The notes beneath the pieces were generated by a model. The model worked only from the letters and a program-made list of their open reading frames with translations. It was not told the DNA's origin and ran no database searches. Shown in pieces: positions 22,557 through 27,533 of a stretch of DNA of 27,533 nucleotides; position 1 is the stretch's first letter, and the number at the start of each line of letters is the position of its first letter. The DNA comes from Desulfovibrio sp. UBA4079. GTDB taxonomy: Bacteria; Desulfobacterota; Desulfovibrionia; Desulfovibrionales; Desulfovibrionaceae. Where the stretch lies: positions 18,769 through 46,301 of the forward strand of contig DFYP01000202.1 in assembly GCA_002382645.1 (NCBI GenBank), read 5' to 3'. Made by a program: the position numbers and the translations under genes.

Positions 22557-22570
22557 TCCCGGGCCCGGGA
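22557..22570. repeat. Perfect 14-bp palindrome between binding protein and permease
   Basis: TCCCGGGCCCGGGA in the 92-bp gap, 7 bases after the binding-protein stop. It may act as a processing or attenuation hairpin that raises binding-protein over permease expression. No U-run beyond TTTG follows. Confidence 0.4.
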
Positions 22571-22642
22571 TTTGCCTTGCGCCGCGTTTCGATGTAAGGC
22601 GCCGTCATCCCGACGCACGCCAGACAGGAATCTTGTCCAGCC

Positions 22643-23530
22643 ATGACCTCGTACGCTTTCTTCGGCTCCCTGGAACAGGGTTTCGCCTTCGGCCTCATGG
22701 TCCTGGGCGTGTACCTGACCTTCCGGGTCCTGGACTTCCCGGACCTCACCGTGGACGGCAGCCTGCCCCTGGGCGCGGCCGTTTCGGCCGTGGCCATCGA
22801 CGCCGGGGTGCATCCGGCCCTGTCCCTGGTTTGGGCCTGCGGCGCGGGCTTCCTGGCCGGGGCCGTGACCGGCTTCCTGAACACCCGGCTGCGCATCCTG
22901 CATTTGCTGGCCTCCATCCTGACCATGATCGCGCTCTACTCCGTGAACCTGCGGATCATGGGCCGGCCCAACCTGACGCTCCTGGGCAAGCCCACCCTGG
23001 TGGACCTCTTCACCACGGCCAGCGGCCTGCCCCAGTACCTGGCCACGCCCCTGCTCTTCGCCCTGGTGACCGTGTTCGCGGCCGGGGTGCTCATCTGGTT
23101 CCTGCGCACGGAACTGGGCCTGGCCCTGCTGGCCACGGGCGACAATCCGCGCATGATCCGGGCCCTGGGCGTGAACACCGGGAACACCGTGATCCTGGGC
23201 CTGGGCCTGTCCAACGCCCTGACCGCCATGTCCGGGGCCCTGGTGGCCCAGAACCAGGGCGGCGCGGACGTGAACATGGGCGTGGGCACCATCGTGGCCG
23301 GGCTGGCCTCGGTGATCCTCGGCGAGACCGTGTTCGGACGGCGCTCCGTGGCCCGGGCCGTGCTGGCGGCCATCCTGGGCTCCCTGCTCTACCGCCTGGC
23401 CATCGGTCTGGCCCTGGGGCTGAAGCTCGGCTCCTTCTCCATCACGCCCAGCGACCTGAACCTCATCACCGCCCTGCTCGTGGTCCTGGCCCTGACCGCG
23501 CCGCGCATGAAGGCCAAGGTGTTTTCCTGA
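22643..23530 (+). CDS. ABC transporter permease (BPD_transp_2 type)
   Basis: A 295-residue inner-membrane permease with about eight hydrophobic segments. It has the family opening LEQGFAFGLMVLGVYLTFRV followed by LDFPDLTVDGSLPLGAAV (the D-x-T-V-D/E-G-S signature), LNTRLRILHLLASILTMIAL, TELGLALLATGDNPRMIRAL and LVAQNQGGADVNMGVGTIVA. It pairs with the upstream PF04392-type binding protein and the downstream ATPase, whose ATG overlaps its stop codon by one base (TGATG). The Shine-Dalgarno sequence is weak (AGGAA, 12 bases upstream). Confidence 0.94.
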   Translation: MTSYAFFGSLEQGFAFGLMVLGVYLTFRVLDFPDLTVDGSLPLGAAVSAVAIDAGVHPALSLVWACGAGFLAGAVTGFLNTRLRILHLLASILTMIALYSVNLRIMGRPNLTLLGKPTLVDLFTTASGLPQYLATPLLFALVTVFAAGVLIWFLRTELGLALLATGDNPRMIRALGVNTGNTVILGLGLSNALTAMSGALVAQNQGGADVNMGVGTIVAGLASVILGETVFGRRSVARAVLAAILGSLLYRLAIGLALGLKLGSFSITPSDLNLITALLVVLALTAPRMKAKVFS

Positions 23531-24324
23531 TGCTGCGCGCCGAGGGCATCGTGAAGACCTTTTTCAAGGGCGGGGCCAACGAGGTCCGGGCCCTGAACAA
23601 CGTGAGCCTCAGCCTGGCCGAGGGCGAGTTCGTCACGGTCATCGGCTCCAACGGCGCGGGCAAGTCCACCTTCCTGGGCGCCGTGGCCGGGGTCTTTCCC
23701 GTGGACCAGGGCCGCATCTTCCTCAACAACGAGGACATGACGGCCTGGCCCGAATGGCAGCGCGCCGCGGGCATCGGCAGGGTCTTCCAGGACCCGGCCC
23801 AGGGCACCTGCCCCGGGGCGACCATCGAGCAGAATCTCGCCCTGGCGCTCAAGCGCGGCCAGCCGCGCGGGCTGGGGCCCGGGGTGCGCCGCCAGGACCG
23901 GGAGCTGTTCCGGGAGCAGCTGGCCCGGCTCGGCCTGGGCCTGGAGAACCGCCTGCGCGACCCCGCCGGGCTGCTCTCCGGCGGCCAGCGCCAGGCCCTG
24001 AGCATGCTCATGGCCGTGCTGGTCAAGCCCCGGCTGCTCCTGCTGGACGAGCACACCGCGGCCCTGGACCCCAAGACCGCCGGGCAGGTCCTGGACCTCA
24101 CCGTGCGGCTGGTGGAAGAGCTGGGCCTGAGCACGCTCATGGTCACGCACAACATGCGCCAGGCCATCGGGCTCGGGCAGCGGCTGGTCATGTTCCATCG
24201 CGGCGAGATCGTCCTGGACATCCGCGGCGAGGAAAAACGGAATCTGCGGGTGGAGGACCTGCTCCAGCGCTTCAGCGAAGTGCGCGGAGAGGAGTTCACC
24301 TCGGACCGGGCGTTGCTGACCTGA
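23530..24324 (+). CDS. ABC transporter ATP-binding protein
   Basis: The 264-residue ATPase of the importer. Walker A is GSNGAGKS (about 38-45), the Q-loop is in RVFQDPAQGTC, the signature is LSGGQRQALSMLMA, Walker B is LLLLDEHTAALDPKT and the switch histidine is in LMVTHNMRQAI. The C-terminal part (RGEIVLDIRGEEKRNL) is as in its closest family members. Overlap with the permease indicates translational coupling. ndk follows 65 bp later. Confidence 0.95.
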   Translation: MLRAEGIVKTFFKGGANEVRALNNVSLSLAEGEFVTVIGSNGAGKSTFLGAVAGVFPVDQGRIFLNNEDMTAWPEWQRAAGIGRVFQDPAQGTCPGATIEQNLALALKRGQPRGLGPGVRRQDRELFREQLARLGLGLENRLRDPAGLLSGGQRQALSMLMAVLVKPRLLLLDEHTAALDPKTAGQVLDLTVRLVEELGLSTLMVTHNMRQAIGLGQRLVMFHRGEIVLDIRGEEKRNLRVEDLLQRFSEVRGEEFTSDRALLT

Positions 24325-24389
24325 ACGCCGGAGGCGTTGGCAGCGGCCGGGAAACCATGTACATCACCCTGAATACGAAGGAGACTTGC

Positions 24390-24809
24390 ATGAGCGAACT
24401 GACTTTTTCCATCGTCAAGCCGGACGCTGTCCAGGCGGGCCAGGCCGGCTCCATCCTCCAGATGATCATCGACGCGGGCCTCACAATCCGGGCCATGAAG
24501 ATGATCCGGCTGACCCGCGAGCAGGCCGAGGGCTTCTACGCCGTGCACCGCGAGCGGCCCTTTTTCAAGGACCTGGTGAACTATATGATCTCCGGCCCGG
24601 TCATCGTCTCGATGCTCGAGGGCGACAACGCCATCGCCCGCTACCGCGAGCTCATGGGCGCCACGGACCCGGCCAAGGCTGCCGAGGGCACCATCCGCAA
24701 GCGTTTCGGCAAGAGCATCGAGGCCAACGCCTGCCACGGCTCCGACGGGCCGGACACGGCCAAAACCGAGGTGGCCTACTTCTTCAGCCGCCTGGAAATG
24801 GTGGGGTAG
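24390..24809 (+). CDS. ndk: Nucleoside diphosphate kinase
   Basis: Balances NTP and dNTP pools by transferring the gamma phosphate between nucleotides through a phosphohistidine. The 139-residue length is standard, with TFSIVKPDAV (5-14), RPFFKDLVNYMISGPVIV (56-73) and the catalytic His116 in NACHGSDGP. I chose the ATG at 24390 because AAGGAG lies six bases before it; the in-frame ATG eleven codons upstream lacks this. proC begins 4 bp after the stop. Confidence 0.97.
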   Translation: MSELTFSIVKPDAVQAGQAGSILQMIIDAGLTIRAMKMIRLTREQAEGFYAVHRERPFFKDLVNYMISGPVIVSMLEGDNAIARYRELMGATDPAKAAEGTIRKRFGKSIEANACHGSDGPDTAKTEVAYFFSRLEMVG

Positions 24810-24813
24810 CAAC

Positions 24814-25614
24814 ATGGGCGCGGCCATCGGCTTCATCGGCGTGGGCAACATGGGCTCGGCCATCATCCGCGGCCTGGCCCAGGACAAGACCCTGACCCTG
24901 CACGGCATCGACCTGGATCAGGCCAAGCTCAAGACTCTGGCCAAGGAGTGCAGGCTCAAACCCCAGAAGTCCATCAAGGACCTGGTGGGGGCTTGCGACT
25001 ACGTGCTCCTGGCGGTCAAGCCGCAGCACGCCGAGGAGACCCTCAAGGAAGCCGCGCCGCACCTCAAGGGCCGTGTGCTCCTGTCCATTGCCGCGGGCAT
25101 CCCGCAGGAGCGGCTCAAGGCCATGAGCGGCGGCAAGTGCCCGGTGGTGCGGGTCATGCCCAACACCCCGGCCCTGGTGGGCGAGGGCGTGTTCGCCCTG
25201 TGCCTGGACGACGCCAAGCTCAAGAAGCCCCAGAAGGACTTCCTCGTGGGCCTGTTCGGCAAACTCGGCCAGGTGCACGTGCTGCCGGAACGGCTGTTCG
25301 ACGCCTTCACCGCGGTGATCGGCTCGGGCCCGGCCTATGTCTTCGCCTTCATGGAGGCCCTGGTGGACGCCGGGGTCTATCTGGGCCTGCCCCGCGACGC
25401 GGCCACGGCCATGGTCAAGGGCCTGTTCACCGGCTCGGCCAAGCTGGCCGCGGAAAGCCCCCTGCACCTGGCCCAGCTGCGGGACATGGTCACCTCGCCC
25501 GGCGGCACCACCATCCGCGCCCTGCAGCACATGGACCGCATGGCCGTGTCCGGCAGCATCGTGGACGCGGTCATCGAGTCCCACGACCGCAGTGCGGAGC
25601 TGGGTAATAAGTAG
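24814..25614 (+). CDS. proC: Pyrroline-5-carboxylate reductase
   Basis: Reduces 1-pyrroline-5-carboxylate to proline with NAD(P)H, the last step of proline synthesis. The 266-residue protein has the N-terminal Rossmann motif GFIGVGNMGSAIIRGL, VLLAVKPQ, LLSIAAGIP, VVRVMPNTPALVGEG and the C-terminal signature SGPAYVFAFMEALVDAGVYL followed by VTSPGGTTIRALQHM. The length is normal. It ends the run ndk-proC before a strong terminator. Confidence 0.96.
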   Translation: MGAAIGFIGVGNMGSAIIRGLAQDKTLTLHGIDLDQAKLKTLAKECRLKPQKSIKDLVGACDYVLLAVKPQHAEETLKEAAPHLKGRVLLSIAAGIPQERLKAMSGGKCPVVRVMPNTPALVGEGVFALCLDDAKLKKPQKDFLVGLFGKLGQVHVLPERLFDAFTAVIGSGPAYVFAFMEALVDAGVYLGLPRDAATAMVKGLFTGSAKLAAESPLHLAQLRDMVTSPGGTTIRALQHMDRMAVSGSIVDAVIESHDRSAELGNK

Positions 25615-25636
25615 CGTCGAGACCTGGGAAACGAGG

Positions 25637-25667
25637 CAGGGCGCGGTTTCCCGCGCCCTGTTTTTTT
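25637..25667 (+). terminator. Rho-independent terminator after proC
   Basis: A 10-bp stem CAGGGCGCGG / CCGCGCCCTG with loop TTTC is followed by seven T residues. The 11-mer CCTGTTTTTTT recurs at 25678-25688, overlapping the stop codon of the convergent acetyltransferase gene. On the minus strand the hairpin lacks a good U-run. Confidence 0.93.
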
Positions 25668-25686
25668 GTCGGAGCGGCCTGTTTTT

Positions 25687-26181
25687 TTATCCCAGGGAGC
25701 GGACCATGAGGCTCACGGTCTTGGTCCCGCCCTCGGTGTCCTGGGTCCCGGCTTGGGCAAAGCCGAAGCGCTCGTGGAAGACCAGGGACCCGGGATTGGC
25801 GGGCCGCAGGTTCACCTCGCAGGCGAGCACCGGGGCCAGGTTCGCGCCAAAGGCGATGAGGTCGCGGTAGAGCGCGCTGCCCACGCCCAGACGCCGGGCG
25901 CCCTGCCCCACCACCACGCGGTCGATGTACAGGAAGCGCGGGTAGCGGGCCTTGAACCAGAGGAAGTTGAGGCTGTCGTAGTCCGCCTCCTGGGTCATGG
26001 CCAGGAGGAAGCCCAGGGGGGCGTCCGGACCGTCCACCAGCCGGAAATAGGCGGCCTGAGCCGCCAGGCGCTTGAGGCCCGGCACACCCACGTCGTTGAC
26101 ATTGGGCACCGCGGCCCGGTTCAGCTCGTTCAGGGCCGCAAAGTCGGACTCGCGCACCGGGCGCGGCAGGGACAGGGTCAC
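25687..26181 (-). CDS. GNAT-family N-acetyltransferase
   Basis: A 164-residue acetyl-CoA-dependent acyltransferase. The GNAT core is visible in YIDRVVVGQGARRLGVGSAL (Q/R-x-x-G-x-G-type acetyl-CoA loop), followed by VLACEVNLRPANPGSLVFHERFGF. N-terminal features include LGFLLAMTQEADYDSLNFLW. The start is the GTG at 26181 with GGAG six bases upstream; no ATG gives a full domain. It follows cbiB by 11 bp and is probably co-transcribed. The substrate is unknown; no toxin-antitoxin partner is seen, so a TA role is unlikely. Confidence 0.85.
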   Translation of the reverse strand: MTLSLPRPVRESDFAALNELNRAAVPNVNDVGVPGLKRLAAQAAYFRLVDGPDAPLGFLLAMTQEADYDSLNFLWFKARYPRFLYIDRVVVGQGARRLGVGSALYRDLIAFGANLAPVLACEVNLRPANPGSLVFHERFGFAQAGTQDTEGGTKTVSLMVRSLG

Positions 26182-26192
26182 GTCGGTCTCCG

Positions 26193-27146
26193 CTAGAAGA
26201 GCATGGCCCCGGCGGGCCGCAGGACCAGGAATTCCAGGAGCGCGGCCACCAGGGCCGCCAGCATGCAGAGCTGGATGAGCATTTCCAGCTTGTCCTCGTC
26301 CCAGAACCCGCCCTCGGGGCCCAGCCAGGGCTTGTCCTTGGCCGCGCCGAAATACACGGCCGGACCGCCCACCCGCGCGCCCAGGAGCCAGGCCGCCGCG
26401 GCCATGGGCCAGCCCGCGTTGGGGCTCTCGGTCCTGCCGGCGTCCGCGGCCACGTGGGCCTTGGCGCCCTTCCAGTCCAGGTCCATGACCGCTCCGGCCA
26501 GGATCAGGGCCAGGGCCGTGAGCCGGGCCGGAATCCAGGCCAGCAGGTCGTCCAGCCGGGCCGCGGCCTTGCCCAGGCGCTCGTACTCCGGCGTGCGGTA
26601 GCCCCACATGGAGTCCAGGGTGCTCACGGCCTTGGAGAACCAGAGCCCGCCCGGGCCCAGGAGGCAGAGCCAGAAGAACGGGGCCACGAAGCCGTCGTTG
26701 AGGTTCTCGCTGATGCTCTCGGCCAGGGCCCGGCGCAGGCCGTCGGCGTCCAGGGCCGAGGTGTCCCGGGTCACCAGCCCGGCCAGGGCCTCGCGGGCCT
26801 CGGCCAGACGGCCCTGCTCCAGGAGCTGGGCCACCTTCCGGCCCTCGGAGAGCAGGCCGCGCAAGGCCAGGCCGCTCCAGGCCAGGTACAGGGCCGCCAG
26901 CCAGCCGATCCAGGGCAGGGCCGAAAGAACCTGGGCCAGGGCCGCAGCGCCCAGGGCCAGGGCCAGGGTGCTGACCAGGCCCCAGAAGAACAGGCTGTTG
27001 GGCAGGAGATTGCGGCCCCAGGACTCCAGGACCCCGGCCACCCGGCCGATGCCGGTCACGGGATGGGGCAGGCCCTTGGGATCGCCCAGGGCCAGGTCCA
27101 GAATCAGGGCCAGCAGGGGCAGGAGCGTGAACCAGATGACGTGCAT
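26193..27146 (-). CDS. cbiB: Adenosylcobinamide-phosphate synthase (CbiB/CobD)
   Basis: An integral membrane enzyme that attaches the aminopropanol arm to adenosylcobyric acid in cobalamin synthesis. The 317-residue protein has several hydrophobic segments and the family motifs LALGDPKGLPHPVTGIGR (19-36), LVTRDTSALDADGLRRA, SISENLNDGFVAPFFW (144-159), STLDSMWGYRTPEYERLGK and AGRTESPNAGWPMAA. GGGAGG lies five bases before the ATG. It lies 46 bp downstream of rpoD behind a hairpin. No cobalamin riboswitch fits in that gap. Confidence 0.95.
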   Translation of the reverse strand: MHVIWFTLLPLLALILDLALGDPKGLPHPVTGIGRVAGVLESWGRNLLPNSLFFWGLVSTLALALGAAALAQVLSALPWIGWLAALYLAWSGLALRGLLSEGRKVAQLLEQGRLAEAREALAGLVTRDTSALDADGLRRALAESISENLNDGFVAPFFWLCLLGPGGLWFSKAVSTLDSMWGYRTPEYERLGKAAARLDDLLAWIPARLTALALILAGAVMDLDWKGAKAHVAADAGRTESPNAGWPMAAAAWLLGARVGGPAVYFGAAKDKPWLGPEGGFWDEDKLEMLIQLCMLAALVAALLEFLVLRPAGAMLF

Positions 27147-27157
27147 GCGCGCCTCCC

Positions 27158-27186
27158 AAAGGACAAGGGGCGGCTTGCGCCGCCCC
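27158..27186 (-). terminator. Terminator between rpoD and cbiB
   Basis: On the minus strand, GGGGCGGC-GCAA-GCCGCCCC (27186-27167) forms an 8-bp stem and is followed by TTGTCCTTT. The U-tract is imperfect, so read-through into cbiB, whose ATG is at 27146, is possible; no separate cbiB promoter is visible in the gap. Confidence 0.7.
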
Positions 27187-27192
27187 CTGTGC

Positions 27193-27533
27193 TCAACTTT
27201 CGAAGTAGGACCGCAGAAGCGCGCTGCGGATGGGATGCCGAAGCTTGCGCAGGGCCTTGGCCTCGATCTGACGGATGCGCTCGCGGGTGACGTTGAAGAG
27301 CTTGCCCACCTCTTCCAGGGTGTGGTCGCTTTTCTCGCCGATGCCGAAGCGCTTGCGCAGGACCTGCTCCTCGCGCGGGGTCAGGTCCGAGAGCACCTTG
27401 GCGATCTGCTCCTGGAGCTTGGTGGAGACCACTTCCTCGGCAGGGGCCGCGGCCTTCTTGTCCTCGATGAAATCGCCCAGGCTCGAGTCTTCCTCGTCGC
27501 CGATGGGGGTCTCCAGGGAGATGGGCTCCTTGG
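27193..27533 (-). CDS. rpoD: RNA polymerase primary sigma factor RpoD, C-terminal part (5' end beyond window)
   Basis: The housekeeping sigma factor; about 112 codons are present and the reading frame runs off the right edge. Visible are the end of region 3 (ISLETPIGDEEDSSLGDFIE) and all of region 4: LTPREEQVLRKRFGIG and VGKLFNVTRERIRQIEAKAL, the helix-turn-helix that reads the -35 box, then RKLRHPIRSALLRSYFES to the stop. This is fully canonical. The hairpin after it ends most transcription before cbiB. Confidence 0.97.
   Translation of the reverse strand, partial: KEPISLETPIGDEEDSSLGDFIEDKKAAAPAEEVVSTKLQEQIAKVLSDLTPREEQVLRKRFGIGEKSDHTLEEVGKLFNVTRERIRQIEAKALRKLRHPIRSALLRSYFES

Noticed and set aside
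22633..24324. A single frame joining the permease region to the ATPase as a fusion
   Set aside because: The first half is an out-of-frame reading of the permease gene; the permease has its own frame ending one base into the ATPase ATG.
26182..27159. N-terminal extension of the acetyltransferase frame across cbiB
   Set aside because: It is an out-of-frame reading of cbiB, rich in Pro, Gly and Arg; the GTG at 26181 with a Shine-Dalgarno sequence gives a normal GNAT length.
27147..27192. Cobalamin riboswitch before cbiB
   Set aside because: The 46-bp gap is too short for that RNA and is filled by a simple hairpin.

Overview
The window is a gene-dense, high-G+C bacterial chromosome segment (strongly G/C-ending codons, few and short intergenic gaps). 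The gene content points to a Desulfovibrionaceae-like sulfate reducer (Desulfobacterota): a glutamate synthase split into separate polypeptides next to yajC-secD-secF, a DUF3417-type glucan phosphorylase, an envC/ctpA/divergent-deacetylase group, an isolated fliM and a cobalamin gene (cbiB). The taxonomic call is an inference from gene content, not from a marker search. I see no mobile element, CRISPR array, rRNA or tRNA.

Layout. (1) 1-1770: a LysR regulator, cut by the window edge, is divergent from an unrecognised gene that looks like a degenerate PhzF/DapF-fold protein and ends in a strong bidirectional terminator. (2) 1788-10298, all on the minus strand and so transcribed right to left: a five-gene glutamate synthase module (FMN/Fe-S synthase subunit, four-cluster ferredoxin, FAD/NAD(P) oxidoreductase, class II glutaminase, GXGXG subunit), followed with short gaps by yajC, secD and secF. 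(3) 10392-13087: glgP on the minus strand with its own promoter and a 3' hairpin. (4) 13125-15177: dut-argD, then a 67-codon orphan gene with a promoter-like element and a classical terminator. (5) 15190-20364: a tightly coupled run prmA - EndoIII/MagIII-like glycosylase - envC-like - ctpA-like - divergent polysaccharide deacetylase. (6) 20377-21523: fliM, preceded by a near-perfect sigma-28 (FliA) promoter. (7) 21542-25667: an ABC importer (binding protein, permease, ATPase), then ndk and proC with a terminator. (8) 25687-27533, minus strand: the C-terminal part of rpoD, a terminator, cbiB and a GNAT acetyltransferase.

How the genes work together. The glutamate synthase module would make glutamate from glutamine and 2-oxoglutarate: glutaminase and synthase activities sit on separate chains, and the ferredoxin and flavoprotein are likely electron-input subunits. 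YajC-SecD-SecF assist Sec export. The envC/ctpA/deacetylase group is an envelope and cell-wall maintenance set. glgP mobilises storage glucan, and dut, ndk and the glycosylase serve nucleotide hygiene and DNA repair.

No spectacular new defence or mobile system is visible. The observations most worth following are the FliA-type promoter directly in front of fliM, the degenerate PhzF-like protein, the extra pair of hydrophobic segments in SecF, the five-gene glutamate synthase module linked to the Sec genes, the DNA glycosylase lacking the EndoIII lysine and fourth cluster cysteine, and the small orphan gene.
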